Assembly (NCBI RefSeq): GCF_013409995.1
Contig: NZ_JACCBX010000004.1
Span: 1 to 64,000, forward strand
Length of the DNA: 64,000 nt
Direction of reading: 5' to 3'
DNA from: Neobacillus driksii
GTDB taxonomy: Bacteria > Bacillota > Bacilli > Bacillales > Cytobacillaceae
The notes beneath the pieces are model-generated. The model made no database searches. It saw nothing but the letters and a program-made list of their open reading frames with translations, and had not been told where the DNA came from. Positions 20,056 through 30,062 of the stretch are shown piece by piece (position 1 is the first letter of the stretch; every line of letters begins with the position of its first letter). The position numbers were made by a program, and so were the translations under genes.

Positions 20056-20844
20056 CTACCATAAGTGAAAAAAGTGTAATAATGGCAGAATGAATAAAAG
20101 ACTATCAAAACGGTCAAGGATTCCACCATGTCCTGGCAGTATATTTCCTGAATCTTTAACACCAAAGTGGCGTTTAAACGCAGATTGGACTAAATCCCCA
20201 ATTTGTCCGAAGATTGAAAGGACAGCGGTTATTGCCAGTAATGCTAATAAGTTTGCGTTGATTTCCGTCAATAAGGAAAATAGGACAGCGACTATTAGTG
20301 CACAAACCACACCGCCAACAGACCCTTCTACGGTTTTGTTTGGACTAATTTCAGGCCAAAGCTTGGTTTTGCCTGTAGCTTTCCCTACAAAATAAGCACC
20401 TGAATCAGTTGCCCAAATCATAAATAAAGAGTAAAAAATATAAACTAATCCCGCATCACGCGTTTCAATAAAGAAATAAAAACCGATTCCTACATAAATA
20501 GCGGATAATATTGAAAAACCCACATCTTCAAAGGTAAAACGATTTTTTGTTATTACTGTATAGGCCAATAACAAAAGGATAAAAGCGATGCCCAGTTCTG
20601 TTTTTGTATAATAAAAAGTATTTACTATATCACTATACTGCTCAGGATAAAGAATAACCCAGAGAAATAAAAGTGTAAGCAGTCCATGAACAGAAAAAAT
20701 ACTAAGTTTTTTCATTTTTAATAATTCATACAAACCCACCGATGCTAGGAAGTATGTTAATAATACGAAAGGTAGTCCACCGTAAAAAACAATAGGTAGA
20801 AATAAAGCAGCTGCTACTACTCCTGTAATGATTCTTTGCTTCAT
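20056..20844 (-). CDS. cdsA: Phosphatidate cytidylyltransferase (CDP-diglyceride synthase)
   Basis: Makes CDP-diacylglycerol from phosphatidic acid and CTP, the branch point of phospholipid synthesis. It is 262 aa with about eight hydrophobic membrane helices. The C-terminal family signature is present: SAFKRHFGVKDSGNILPGHGG followed by ILDRFDSLLF. It lies 38 bases after uppS, so both are likely in one transcript. Confidence 0.97.
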   Translation of the reverse strand: MKQRIITGVVAAALFLPIVFYGGLPFVLLTYFLASVGLYELLKMKKLSIFSVHGLLTLLFLWVILYPEQYSDIVNTFYYTKTELGIAFILLLLAYTVITKNRFTFEDVGFSILSAIYVGIGFYFFIETRDAGLVYIFYSLFMIWATDSGAYFVGKATGKTKLWPEISPNKTVEGSVGGVVCALIVAVLFSLLTEINANLLALLAITAVLSIFGQIGDLVQSAFKRHFGVKDSGNILPGHGGILDRFDSLLFILPLLHFFHLW

Positions 20845-20882
20845 CTAAGATTTCAACACCTTTATAGGACTTGAGAGAGTAC

Positions 20883-21662
20883 TTAAATACCGCCAAATCG
20901 ACGTTGACGATTCTGATATGCTTCAATTGCTTCAATTAGATGTTTTTCTCTAAAATCTGGCCATAATACATCCGTAAACCAAAACTCCGTATAGGCTAAT
21001 TGCCATAGCATAAAATTACTTAGCCGGATTTCTCCACTAGTCCGAATTAATAAATCGGGGTCTTTGTGGTTGGAAGTCATTAGATATGAGGAGAAGACTT
21101 CTTCGTTTAACTCGCTCTCTTTCAGTATTCCACTTTTATAATCATTTAAGACTTTTTTGGCCGCATCAATAATTTCGGATCTGCTTCCATAGTTAAGCGC
21201 AAAGTTTAATACAAGACCATCATTGTTCTTTGTATCTTCAATCGCTTTTTCAATTGCATGTAAAGTATGTACCGGAAGTTGGTCTTTATACCCCATCATT
21301 TCTACTTGAACGTTTTCTTCAATTAATTCTGGCAGAAAGGTTCCTAAAAATTCCTCAGGAAGCTTCATTAAATACTCCACTTCATTTTTTGGCCGTTTCC
21401 AATTTTCTGTTGAAAAAGCATATAACGTCAGCGTTTTTATTCCAAGAGAGTTTGCTAACTTTGTTATTTTACGCACGACCTTCATACCTTCATGATGACC
21501 GGCAATTCGTGGCAATGCTCTCTTTTTTGCCCAACGCCCATTGCCATCCATAATAATCGCTACATGTTCCGGTACCGGCAATTTTCTAACCTCTTCTATT
21601 TTTTCTCGGAGTGTGGAAGAGTTATTATTTTGATTCTTCCAAAGCCTAATTTTATTAAACAT
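20883..21662 (-). CDS. uppS: Undecaprenyl pyrophosphate synthase (cis-prenyltransferase)
   Basis: Condenses isopentenyl pyrophosphate with farnesyl pyrophosphate to make the C55 lipid carrier of cell-wall synthesis. It is 259 aa. The catalytic Asp lies in IIMDGNGRWAKKR (about 37-49) and the C-terminal signature DLLIRTSGEIRLSNFMLWQ is complete. An N-terminal extension of about 30 residues matches the B. subtilis form. A second, out-of-frame ATG lies five bases upstream of the start, nearer the GGAGG. It has its own probable promoter downstream of repeat copy 3. Confidence 0.97.
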   Translation of the reverse strand: MFNKIRLWKNQNNNSSTLREKIEEVRKLPVPEHVAIIMDGNGRWAKKRALPRIAGHHEGMKVVRKITKLANSLGIKTLTLYAFSTENWKRPKNEVEYLMKLPEEFLGTFLPELIEENVQVEMMGYKDQLPVHTLHAIEKAIEDTKNNDGLVLNFALNYGSRSEIIDAAKKVLNDYKSGILKESELNEEVFSSYLMTSNHKDPDLLIRTSGEIRLSNFMLWQLAYTEFWFTDVLWPDFREKHLIEAIEAYQNRQRRFGGI

Positions 21663-21766
21663 AACATTGCTCCTCCAAATTCAGATAATCATTTCCTCCG
21701 ATAATAGATCATGCCCACAGAGCCTGTGTTGATATATATGAAGAATGCTGATTTTTGCATGCTTTT

Positions 21767-21775
21767 ATCATACCA
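21767..21775 (-). promoter_or_regulatory. Probable extended -10 promoter of uppS
   Basis: On the minus strand TGGTATGAT (TG-n-TATGAT) lies about 105 bases before uppS, between repeat copy 3 and the gene. The -35 region is only T-rich. Confidence 0.45.
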
Positions 21776-21864
21776 AAAAAGTAAAAATATATCTTCTTCT
21801 AATTAATTTATGTAGTAGGACAAGAAATAAGAATGATGTTTTACTCTCTACTTTATATTAATTT

Positions 21865-22047
21865 GGCTGTGTTAAATTTGGCTGTTGATTTGCGCTCCAG
21901 GCGCTATGCTTTCCGCGGGCTCGCCCGTGAGCCTCCTCGGTCGTTCCGACCTGTGGGGTCTCACTCAGCTCGTTCATCCCGCAGGAGTCAAGCGCCTTCC
22001 GCTCCAATCAACAGGTTCTAAAATCATCAGTCTCTCTTAACACAGCC
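21865..22047. repeat. GC-rich structured repeat, copy 3, with intact outer palindromic module
   Basis: Outer ends GGCTGTGTTAA (21865-21875) and TTAACACAGCC (22037-22047) are perfect 11-base inverted repeats. Nested inside is the GC-rich core (21882-22014), bounded by CTGTTGATT and AATCAACAG. Its arms differ from those of copies 1 and 2 yet still pair: AGGCGCT/AGCGCCT, GTGAG/CTCAC and GGTCG-GAA-CGACC. With the flanking promoter and terminator it accounts for the 442-base gap between uppS and frr. No gene is seen in it. Confidence 0.88.
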
Positions 22048-22069
22048 ATTTTTTAATGAGAAAATAGTG

Positions 22070-22094
22070 AAAAAACCCCCTGAAAAGAGGGTTC
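22070..22094 (-). terminator. Intrinsic terminator after frr
   Basis: Minus-strand GAACCCTC-TTTTCA-GGGGGTT followed by a U run, just after the frr stop. Confidence 0.85.
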
Positions 22095-22104
22095 TTCAAA
22101 ATAG

Positions 22105-22662
22105 TTAAACTTCCAAGATTTCTTTTTCTTTGTCTTTTGTTATTTGATCGATCTTATTGATATGTTCATCTGTTAGTTTTTGAATATCATCAGAATAACC
22201 GCGAAGTGCGTCTTCAGTTATTTCTCCGTTTTTCTCCAGCTTTTTCAAATCATCGTTACCGTCACGGCGGATATTACGGATAGCTACTTTAGCCTCTTCT
22301 GATTCTTTCTTTACTAATTTCACTAGCTCTTTACGGCGTTCTTCTGTCAATTGAGGAATGGCAAGTCTGATGACCTGACCATCATTTGAAGGGTTTAACC
22401 CCAAGTCAGATTTAAGAATTGCCTTTTCAATATCACCTAGAATGGATTTGTCATAAGGCTGGATGACAAGTAGTCGCGCTTCTGGTGTAGAAATTCCAGC
22501 CATTTGATTCACAGGAGTAGGTGCCCCGTAATAATCAATAGTAATCCTATCTAATAAAGAAGCACTTGCTCTACCTGCACGTATACTAGCAAGCTCACGA
22601 GTATATGCTTGTATTGCTTTAAGCATTCTATCCTTCGTAGCTGAAACTACTTGTTTTGGCAT
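22105..22662 (-). CDS. frr: Ribosome recycling factor
   Basis: Splits post-termination ribosomes together with EF-G. It is 185 aa, the normal length, with ASIRAGRAS in the first helix and [31 protein letters not shown] (given in part: [21 protein letters not shown]) in the second helical arm. Its ATG shares one base with the pyrH stop (TAATG), so the two are translationally coupled; a GGGGG ribosome-binding site lies in the pyrH end. Confidence 0.97.
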   Translation of the reverse strand: MPKQVVSATKDRMLKAIQAYTRELASIRAGRASASLLDRITIDYYGAPTPVNQMAGISTPEARLLVIQPYDKSILGDIEKAILKSDLGLNPSNDGQVIRLAIPQLTEERRKELVKLVKKESEEAKVAIRNIRRDGNDDLKKLEKNGEITEDALRGYSDDIQKLTDEHINKIDQITKDKEKEILEV

Positions 22663-23387
22663 TAAATTTTCCCCCTAACAATTGTTCCAATTTTTTCACC
22701 CATAACAGCACGTTTAATATTACCTTGTTCCATGATAGAAAAAACAATAAGTGGAATATCATTATCCATACATAATGAAGACGCAGTTGAATCCATAACA
22801 GCCAATCCTTCTTTAATTACGTCTAAGAAAGTGAGGTCATCATATTTTGTTGCATTAGGGTCCAAACGTGGATCAGCTGAATAGACACCATCAACATTGT
22901 TTTTTGCCATTAAAATTACTTCAGCATCAATTTCAGCTGCTCGTAATGCAGCAGTTGTATCAGTAGAGAAATATGGATTTCCTGTACCGGCAGCAAAAAT
23001 AACTACTCGCTTTTTTTCTAAATGTCTCATTGCACGACGTCTAATATATGGCTCTGCAACTTGACGCATTTCAATTGAGGTTTGAACGCGAGATTCAATA
23101 CCAAGGTGCTCTAAACTGTCTTGCAGCGCTAGTGAATTCATAACCGTGGCTAGCATACCCATATAATCAGCAGTTGCTCTGTCCATTCCCATTTCACTAC
23201 CTATTTTACCACGCCAGATATTACCACCGCCAACAACAACTGCAACCTCAACACCAAGTTCTGCAATTTCCTTTACTTGTCCAGCGATTGATTTAATAAC
23301 GGATGGTTTAATACCGAAGCTTGATTCTCCTGCAAGTGCTTCCCCGCTTAGTTTTAGAACGACACGTTTGTACTTAGGACCGCTCAT
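22662..23387 (-). CDS. pyrH: Uridylate kinase
   Basis: Phosphorylates UMP to UDP, feeding nucleotide and cell-wall precursor synthesis. It is 241 aa, of the amino-acid kinase fold. KLSGEAL near the start, [11 protein letters not shown], and [11 protein letters not shown] are conserved family blocks. It follows tsf beyond a terminator and overlaps frr by one base. UTP feedback and GTP activation are known for the family. Confidence 0.97.
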   Translation of the reverse strand: MSGPKYKRVVLKLSGEALAGESSFGIKPSVIKSIAGQVKEIAELGVEVAVVVGGGNIWRGKIGSEMGMDRATADYMGMLATVMNSLALQDSLEHLGIESRVQTSIEMRQVAEPYIRRRAMRHLEKKRVVIFAAGTGNPYFSTDTTAALRAAEIDAEVILMAKNNVDGVYSADPRLDPNATKYDDLTFLDVIKEGLAVMDSTASSLCMDNDIPLIVFSIMEQGNIKRAVMGEKIGTIVRGKI

Positions 23388-23425
23388 ATGAACCTCCTTA
23401 TTATGTATATTATTATAAAAAAAAC

Positions 23426-23459
23426 TTTAAAAATAGGGAACACAACGTGTTCCCTATTC
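23426..23459 (-). terminator. Intrinsic terminator after tsf
   Basis: Minus-strand AATAGGGAACAC pairs perfectly with GTGTTCCCTATT, followed by a U run. It lies between tsf and pyrH. Confidence 0.88.
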
Positions 23460-23492
23460 AAAACATATTTTGCGTACCATGCTTATAAAAAA

Positions 23493-24374
23493 TTACTTTT
23501 TATTTACTTGGTTCATAACTTCTTCAGCGAAGTTGTCTTCACGCTTTTCGATACCTTCGCCTACTTCGTAACGAACGAATTCACGTACAGTAGCACCTTT
23601 TGATTCAACAAACTGACGAACTTTTTGGTCAGGGTTTTTAACGAAAGTCTGGTCAAGTAAGCATACATCTTCAAAATATTTTCCAAGACGGCCTTCAACC
23701 ATTTTTGCTACGATATTTTCAGGCTTTCCTTCGTTAAGTGCTTGAGTAGTTAACACTTGACGCTCACGTTCAACTTCTTCTTGAGAAACTTGGTCACGAG
23801 AAACATATAAAGGTCTTAGAGCAGCAATGTGCATTGAAACATCTTTTGCTGAATCCGCATCAGTAGTACCCTCAAGAACTGTCAATACACTAATACGTCC
23901 ACCCATGTGAAGGTAAGCACCAAAAGCATCATTGTCAGTTTTTGATACTACTGTAAAACGGCGAAGTGATAATTTTTCACCAATTTTAGCAATAGCAGCA
24001 TTGATATAGTCTGCAACAGTCACTCCATTAATAGTTTGAGCAGAAGCTTCTTCAACAGTTGCTGGCTTGTTAGCAAGCAAGTGTGCAGCTAATTCTTTTA
24101 CAAGGGTTTGGAATGCTTCGTTCTTTGCAACGAAATCCGTTTCAGAGTTTACTTCTAAAATAACTGCATTGTTTCCTTCAGCAACAACATATGTTAAGCC
24201 TTCTGCAGCAATACGGTCACCTTTCTTCGCAGCTGAAGCAATCCCTTTTTCACGTAAGAAGTCAATTGCTTTTTCCATATCACCATTAGTTTCTGTTAAC
24301 GCCTTTTTACAATCCATCATGCCTGCGCCTGTTTTTTCGCGTAGTTCTTTTACCATTTGAGCAGTAACTGCCAT
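23493..24374 (-). CDS. tsf: Elongation factor Ts
   Basis: Nucleotide exchange factor for EF-Tu. It is 293 aa. The N-terminal UBA-like region contains [16 protein letters not shown], and the Tdp-binding motif lies at about 80 ([10 protein letters not shown]). The core and C-terminal module are complete. It lies 125 bases after rpsB, but a strong terminator in that gap means read-through or separate transcription. An AAGGAGG site precedes the ATG. Confidence 0.98.
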   Translation of the reverse strand: MAVTAQMVKELREKTGAGMMDCKKALTETNGDMEKAIDFLREKGIASAAKKGDRIAAEGLTYVVAEGNNAVILEVNSETDFVAKNEAFQTLVKELAAHLLANKPATVEEASAQTINGVTVADYINAAIAKIGEKLSLRRFTVVSKTDNDAFGAYLHMGGRISVLTVLEGTTDADSAKDVSMHIAALRPLYVSRDQVSQEEVERERQVLTTQALNEGKPENIVAKMVEGRLGKYFEDVCLLDQTFVKNPDQKVRQFVESKGATVREFVRYEVGEGIEKREDNFAEEVMNQVNKK

Positions 24375-24443
24375 TGTAAATTCCTCCTTAAACTATGTAC
24401 TATACTACTATCTTAGCCATTCCAAGTTAAGATAAACATTTCT

Positions 24444-24484
24444 TAAAAAAAGGTGATAAAGGGTCTCCCTCTTATCACCTTTTG
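24444..24484 (-). terminator. Intrinsic terminator between rpsB and tsf
   Basis: Minus-strand AAAAGGTGATAA pairs with TTATCACCTTTT, with an inner GGG/CCC, followed by a run of U residues. It would attenuate tsf relative to rpsB. Confidence 0.88.
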
Positions 24485-24499
24485 AAATAAATCGATATC

Positions 24500-25312
<813 letters not shown>

Positions 25313-25318
25313 TTAAAT

Positions 25319-25347
25319 AATATAGCACATGTGAAGATAACAATCAA
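25319..25347 (-). promoter_or_regulatory. Sigma-A promoter of rpsB
   Basis: Minus-strand TTGATT (25342-25347), 17-base spacer, TATATT (25319-25324), about 110 bases upstream of rpsB and directly after the codY terminator. Confidence 0.8.
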
Positions 25348-25359
25348 GTTTTACTTTAG

Positions 25360-25396
25360 AAAAAATAAATCTCCAGTTTATCTGGAGATTTATTTA
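25360..25396 (-). terminator. Intrinsic terminator after codY
   Basis: Minus-strand AAATAAATCTCCAG pairs perfectly with CTGGAGATTTATTT and runs into U residues. It ends the hslV-hslU-codY transcript. Confidence 0.93.
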
Positions 25397-25404
25397 CAAC
25401 TATA

Positions 25405-26184
25405 TTAGTTGGATCTTAATTTATCTAATTCAACAAGGAATTTATCATTAAGAACTTTGATATAAGTACCCTTCATCCCAAGTGAACGAGATTCGATTAC
25501 TCCAGCACTTTCAAGCTTTCTTAGTGCGTTAACAATAACGGAACGTGTAATACCAACACGGTCTGCAATTTTTGAAGCTACTAGTAAGCCTTCATGGCCA
25601 TTTAACTCTTCAAAAATATGTTCGATAGCTTCAAGCTCACTATAAGATAATGAACTAATCGCCATTTGAACAACTGCCTTGCTTCTCGCTTCTTCTTCGA
25701 TTTCTTCTGACTTTTCACGTAAAATTTCCATACCAACAACCGTTGCACCGTATTCAGCAAGAATAAGGTCATCATCATGGAACTTTTCTTGCAATCTTGC
25801 AAGGATTAATGTTCCAAGACGTTCCCCGCCGCCAATAATTGGCACGATCGTTGTTAATCCTTCACGGAATAGATCTCTATTTTCAACAGGGAATGCAGTG
25901 TATTGGCTTTCTATATCAAGATTCGAAGATGTCTCTTGAATATTGAATAAACCATTTGTATATTCTTCAGGGAATTGTCGATCCTCTAGCATTTTTTTCA
26001 TACGATCATTTTCGATTTGTTGGTTAATCGCATAGCCTAAAAGCTTTCCACGACGGCTTAAGATGAAAACGTTCGCTTCAATAACTTCACTTAAAGTTTC
26101 TGACATTTCCTTGAAGTTTACAGGTTTTCCTGCTGCCTTTTGTAGTAATAAATTAATTCTTCTTGTTTTTGTAAGTAAATCCAT
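25405..26184 (-). CDS. codY: GTP-sensing global transcriptional regulator CodY
   Basis: Represses nitrogen and branched-chain amino acid genes when GTP and isoleucine/valine are plentiful. It is 259 aa, identical in length to B. subtilis CodY. An N-terminal GAF effector domain (about 1-155) is followed by a C-terminal winged helix with [20 protein letters not shown]. The ATG at 26184 follows AGGAGG; the upstream in-frame ATG overlaps that site. It is the last gene of the hslV-hslU-codY operon. Confidence 0.98.
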   Translation of the reverse strand: MDLLTKTRRINLLLQKAAGKPVNFKEMSETLSEVIEANVFILSRRGKLLGYAINQQIENDRMKKMLEDRQFPEEYTNGLFNIQETSSNLDIESQYTAFPVENRDLFREGLTTIVPIIGGGERLGTLILARLQEKFHDDDLILAEYGATVVGMEILREKSEEIEEEARSKAVVQMAISSLSYSELEAIEHIFEELNGHEGLLVASKIADRVGITRSVIVNALRKLESAGVIESRSLGMKGTYIKVLNDKFLVELDKLRSN

Positions 26185-26238
26185 CTGTTTCTTCCTCCTA
26201 ATTAACTGCAACCATTATTAAGTTTTATTGTTCTATCA

Positions 26239-27642
26239 TTATAAGATAAATTGGCTTAAATCTTTGTTTTTAGATATTGCTCCAAGCTTATCATCTACAT
26301 ATTGTGGAGTAATCGTAATCTTCTCCATTAAAATATCAGGTGCCTCAAACGACAAGTCTTCTAGTAGTTTTTCTAAAATCGTATGAAGTCTTCTAGCCCC
26401 AATATTATCTGTATTTTGATTCACTTCAAAAGCAACTTCAGCTATTCTACGAATAGCATCGTCAGAAAATTCAATTTGTATACCTTCTGTTTCTAATAAT
26501 GCTTGATATTGTTTAATTAAAGCATTATCCGGTTCAATTAAGATCCTAAAGAAATCGTCGACGGTTAACTTCGTTAATTCTACTCGAATTGGTAACCGTC
26601 CCTGTAATTCTGGAATTAAATCTGAAGGTTTTGACATATGAAAAGCGCCAGCAGCAATAAATAAAATATAATCTGTTCTAATGGAACCATATTTCGTAAC
26701 AATTGTTGAACCCTCAACAATTGGCAGGATATCTCGCTGTACACCTTCACGAGACACATCTGCCGAAGAACCGCCTGAATTTCTGCTTGCAATTTTATCA
26801 ATTTCATCGATAAAAATGATACCTGTTTGTTCAGCACGATAAACCGCTTCCGTAGTAACCTCATCCATATCAATTAATTTTGCTGCTTCTTCATTCGTTA
26901 ATACTTTCCTGGCCTCACGGACTGTTAATTTTCTTTTCTTCCGTTTTTTCGGCATGAAGCTACTTAGAGCGTCTTGCATATTCATACCCATTTGTTCCAT
27001 CCCTGAACCTTGAAGCATGTCAAACATGGATGGTGTTTGTTCTTCCACTTCTACTGTCACGATTTCTTCTTCTAGTTGACCCAGTGCTAGTTTTTCCCTA
27101 ACAATTTTACGTTTTTCATTGACTGAGTAATCTTCTTGATGGTTATCCTGCTCCACAGCTGTATTGCCGCCGCCAAATAACATTTCAAGTGGGTTTTTAT
27201 AATTTTGCGCTTTTTTTGCTGATGGTACTAGTAAGTCAACCAGCCTGGCATTTGCATTTTCCTCCGCACGTTCCTTCACAGCTAACATTCTGTCTTCTTT
27301 AACCAATCGGACAGATGTTTCAACGAGGTCACGAACCATAGATTCAACATCGCGTCCAACATAGCCGACTTCTGTAAATTTCGTAGCTTCTACTTTAACG
27401 AATGGCGCACCAACCAGCTTAGCAATTCTCCGAGCAATTTCTGTTTTACCAACACCCGTTGGACCTATCATTAAAATATTTTTAGGAATAATTTCTTCGC
27501 GGAGTTGTTCATTTAACAAACCACGTCTATAACGATTTCTCAGCGCAACCGCAACTGCTTTTTTGGCGTCCTTCTGACCGATAATATATTGATCAAGTCT
27601 TTCAACAATTTGACGCGGTGTTAAGTTATCTGTTTTAGCCAT
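26239..27642 (-). CDS. hslU: HslU/ClpY ATPase of the HslUV protease
   Basis: AAA+ unfoldase that feeds proteins into HslV. It is 467 aa, the length of B. subtilis ClpY. Walker A GPTGVGKT is at 60-67, the pore loop motif GYVGRD follows, the I domain (about 130-250) includes a Met-rich acidic patch, Walker B is FIDEIDKI, and the C-terminal sensor region ends in the conserved DLSQFIL tail that docks into HslV. The ATG at 27642 follows GGGAGGG; the longer frame overlaps hslV. It is co-transcribed with hslV and codY. Confidence 0.97.
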   Translation of the reverse strand: MAKTDNLTPRQIVERLDQYIIGQKDAKKAVAVALRNRYRRGLLNEQLREEIIPKNILMIGPTGVGKTEIARRIAKLVGAPFVKVEATKFTEVGYVGRDVESMVRDLVETSVRLVKEDRMLAVKERAEENANARLVDLLVPSAKKAQNYKNPLEMLFGGGNTAVEQDNHQEDYSVNEKRKIVREKLALGQLEEEIVTVEVEEQTPSMFDMLQGSGMEQMGMNMQDALSSFMPKKRKKRKLTVREARKVLTNEEAAKLIDMDEVTTEAVYRAEQTGIIFIDEIDKIASRNSGGSSADVSREGVQRDILPIVEGSTIVTKYGSIRTDYILFIAAGAFHMSKPSDLIPELQGRLPIRVELTKLTVDDFFRILIEPDNALIKQYQALLETEGIQIEFSDDAIRRIAEVAFEVNQNTDNIGARRLHTILEKLLEDLSFEAPDILMEKITITPQYVDDKLGAISKNKDLSQFIL

Positions 27643-27658
27643 TGTAGGTTCCCTCCCG

Positions 27659-28201
27659 TTAAAGCTCTTCCACGATAATGTTGTGGTTTGTATATACACA
27701 AATTTCAGCCGCAATTTCTAAAGAAGCCTTTGCAATTTCTTTTGCAGTAAGATGATCACCTGCATATTTCTTTAGAGAACGTCCAGCTGCAAGCGCATAA
27801 TTCCCACCTGAACCGATTGCTAGAATTCCGTCATCAGGCTCAATTACTTCTCCTGTTCCGGAAACAAGGAGTAAATCCTCTTTATTCATGACGATTAGCA
27901 TTGCTTCTAGCTTTCTAAGAACCTTATCACTTCTCCACTGTTTAGCTAACTCAACAGCAGCTCGTTGGAGGTTGCCATTATATTCTTCTAATTTGCCTTC
28001 AAACATTTCAAAAAGAGTGAATGCATCGGCTACAGAACCGGCAAAACCAGCTAATACTCTTCCATTAAATATCTTTCTAACCTTTTTTGCTGTGTGCTTC
28101 ATCACTACTGCATTACCAAATGTGACTTGACCATCACCAGACATAGAACATTGACCGTTATGATGGACCGCAAATATCGTCGTGGCATGAAATTCGTTCA
28201 T
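27659..28201 (-). CDS. hslV: HslV/ClpQ peptidase subunit
   Basis: Proteasome-like peptidase forming the chamber of HslUV. It is 180 aa from the second of two adjacent ATGs, which is better spaced from GGAGG (28204 is the alternative). The core is intact: [29 protein letters not shown] and the C-terminal EICVYTN block. In B. subtilis ClpQ (starting MSSFHATT) an N-terminal Ser is reported to be the nucleophile. Here the start reads MNEFHATT, with no Ser or Thr at position 2, so the Thr pair at 7-8 would need exposing. It is first gene of the hslV-hslU-codY operon; xerC, normally upstream, is absent. Confidence 0.95.
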   Translation of the reverse strand: MNEFHATTIFAVHHNGQCSMSGDGQVTFGNAVVMKHTAKKVRKIFNGRVLAGFAGSVADAFTLFEMFEGKLEEYNGNLQRAAVELAKQWRSDKVLRKLEAMLIVMNKEDLLLVSGTGEVIEPDDGILAIGSGGNYALAAGRSLKKYAGDHLTAKEIAKASLEIAAEICVYTNHNIIVEEL

Positions 28202-28551
28202 CATTTCTCCTCCTCTTGCATTTTAAACTAGCAAACCTATGTAACAAGAGATTGTCTTAAGCAGACAAGTGCATTACACTAGAATAGTATGAAAACTTTA
28301 TTCATTTATTCCCTTTTATATATGGGTATATACGTTTCAAATGATTCCACTCAAACCTCGCTTGTTCACCCATGAACAAAAGGAAATTATGCTAAGCAAA
28401 TTGGGGTTGTCCAATTGTATATTGTGATTAAGTTTGCTCCAATTGTAAATGGCTGCTACCTAACGTTAATAAATCAGTCACATTTATTAATATGTCAACC
28501 TCACAAAGGCTACTAAAGCGTAACACACTTCTTAATCCCTTGCAATAAATT
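28202..28551 (-). promoter_or_regulatory. Palindrome-rich intergenic region before hslV (expected xerC locus)
   Basis: No gene is seen in these 350 bases. A TTGACA (minus strand, 28493-28498) is followed by a weak -10, with the palindrome TTAATAAAT-N7-ATTTATTAA (28466-28490) lying over the spacer and -10 like an operator. Downstream are the direct repeats TCCAATTGTA (28410-28419 and 28438-28447), TTGTTCA-N4-TGAACAA (28362-28379) and TTGTCT-N5-AGACAA near 28255. No U-run terminator follows trmFO. The 23-codon minus frame starting at 28374 lacks a ribosome-binding site. Confidence 0.5.
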
Positions 28552-29859
28552 TTACAAAACTTTCACAAAGTTCTGAATTGTTTCTAACGCTCTGTTTGCA
28601 TGCTGCATATTTCGTTCCTGTTTCCCCTTGATTTTTTCAGGAAGTTCTGGAAATAGTCCAAAATTCGCATTCATTGGCTGGAAATTCTTTGCGTTAGCTG
28701 TAGTAATATATCGTGCCATACTTCCAATTGCCGTTTCAACAGGAAACTCTACAGGATCATTCCCCAAAGCTAATCTAGCCGCATTTATTCCAGCAGCAAG
28801 TCCACTTGCAGCAGATTCCACATATCCTTCCACACCTGTCATCTGCCCTGCAAAAAACAGATTTTCTCGTTCTCTAAATTGATAAGAAGCTTTTAGAACC
28901 TTTGGTGAATTAATAAAAGTATTACGATGCATAACCCCGTAGCGGACAATTTCTGCATTTTCAAGTCCTGGAATTAACTGAATAACCTCTTTTTGTGGAC
29001 CCCATTTTAAGTGAGTTTGGAAACCAACAATATTATAAAGTGTTCCCGCAGCATCATCTTGACGAAGTTGTACCACCGCATATGGTCTTTTCCCTGTTTT
29101 TGGATCTTCTAAACCAACTGGCTTTAGCGGGCCAAATAACATTGTTTTCTTTCCTCTTTGTGCCATAACCTCGATCGGCATGCAGCCTTCAAAGAAGATT
29201 TCCTTTTCAAATTCTTTTAATGGGACGGTTTCTGCTTGCACCAGTGCTTCATAAAAGGTGTTAAACTCTTCTTCCGTCATTGGACAGTTTAAGTAAGCCG
29301 CTTCACCTTTATCATAACGAGATTTTAGGTAAACCTTATCCATATTAATGCTTTCTTTTTCAAGAATTGGTGCTGCAGCATCATAAAAATATAAGTAATC
29401 CTCGCCAGTTAAAGATTTTAGTTGCGCTGATAATTCCGGACTTGTTAATGGACCGGTTGCAATTACCGTTATACCCTCAGGAATTTCTGTTACTTCTTCA
29501 TTTATCACTGTAACATTTTCATGGTTTCTTACCATTTCGGTCACTTTTGCCGCAAACTCATGTCGATCTACTGCTAAGGCACCACCCGCGGGGACTGAGC
29601 ATGCATCCGCAGCAGCAATGATAACAGAATCAAGCAATCGCATTTCTTCTTTTAACACACCGACTGCGTTTGTTAAGGTATTTGCCCTTAGGGAATTACT
29701 ACATACCAACTCCGCAAACTTATCTGTATGATGTGCAGGTGTTTGTTTCACTGGTCTCATTTCATAAAGGCGGACTTTAACACCGCGTTTAGCAATCTGC
29801 CACGCAGCCTCACTTCCTGCTAAACCAGCTCCAATTACATTTATTGTTACATCGTTCAT
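28552..29859 (-). CDS. trmFO: Methylenetetrahydrofolate-tRNA-(uracil-5-)-methyltransferase
   Basis: Folate- and FAD-dependent enzyme that makes 5-methyluridine at position 54 of tRNA. It is 435 aa. The FAD-binding [11 protein letters not shown] is at about 10-20 and the family block [16 protein letters not shown] follows; the C-terminal [17 protein letters not shown] is the second dinucleotide-binding motif. It lies downstream of topA, as in B. subtilis, but is not followed by xerC. A GGAGG site precedes the ATG. Confidence 0.97.
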   Translation of the reverse strand: MNDVTINVIGAGLAGSEAAWQIAKRGVKVRLYEMRPVKQTPAHHTDKFAELVCSNSLRANTLTNAVGVLKEEMRLLDSVIIAAADACSVPAGGALAVDRHEFAAKVTEMVRNHENVTVINEEVTEIPEGITVIATGPLTSPELSAQLKSLTGEDYLYFYDAAAPILEKESINMDKVYLKSRYDKGEAAYLNCPMTEEEFNTFYEALVQAETVPLKEFEKEIFFEGCMPIEVMAQRGKKTMLFGPLKPVGLEDPKTGKRPYAVVQLRQDDAAGTLYNIVGFQTHLKWGPQKEVIQLIPGLENAEIVRYGVMHRNTFINSPKVLKASYQFRERENLFFAGQMTGVEGYVESAASGLAAGINAARLALGNDPVEFPVETAIGSMARYITTANAKNFQPMNANFGLFPELPEKIKGKQERNMQHANRALETIQNFVKVL

Positions 29860-29995
29860 GTATTTACCTCCTGATTTTTCAAAGCTTAAGAACCATGAAT
29901 TTAGCTTTACTTTTTACTATGTTTACTTTTCCCTCTTTTTAGCCCATCTTGCATTGTACTATACGAATCAAAAACAAAAAAGTTTTATGATTTCT

Positions 29996-30028
29996 ATAAA
30001 AAGCGGAAGTACCTTGAACAGAGCTAAA
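29996..30028. repeat. Probable end-only remnant of the second dispersed repeat
   Basis: TAAAAAGCGGAAGTACCTTG joined to AACAGAGCTA resembles the two ends of the element at 19937-20050 with the middle missing. A similar short form, AAAAGCGGAAGCGCC-TAGGCGCTGAAGCTAG, lies at 40526-40562. Similarity is by eye only. Confidence 0.4.
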
Positions 30029-30036
30029 TAAACAGA

Positions 30037-30062
30037 TAAAAAGAGTGAGCTTTTGCTCACCC
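30037..30062 (-). terminator. Intrinsic terminator after topA
   Basis: Minus-strand GGGTGAGC-AAAA-GCTCACTC followed by a U run, directly after the topA stop. Confidence 0.88.

Noticed and set aside
28303-28374. 23-codon minus-strand frame starting MGEQARFEWNHLK
   Set aside because: It has a protein-like look, but no ribosome-binding site precedes it and its first bases lie in a hairpin; not enough to call a gene.
28205-28551. Possible decayed xerC
   Set aside because: None of the tyrosine recombinase motifs (such as the HMLRHTFAT block) was found in any frame.
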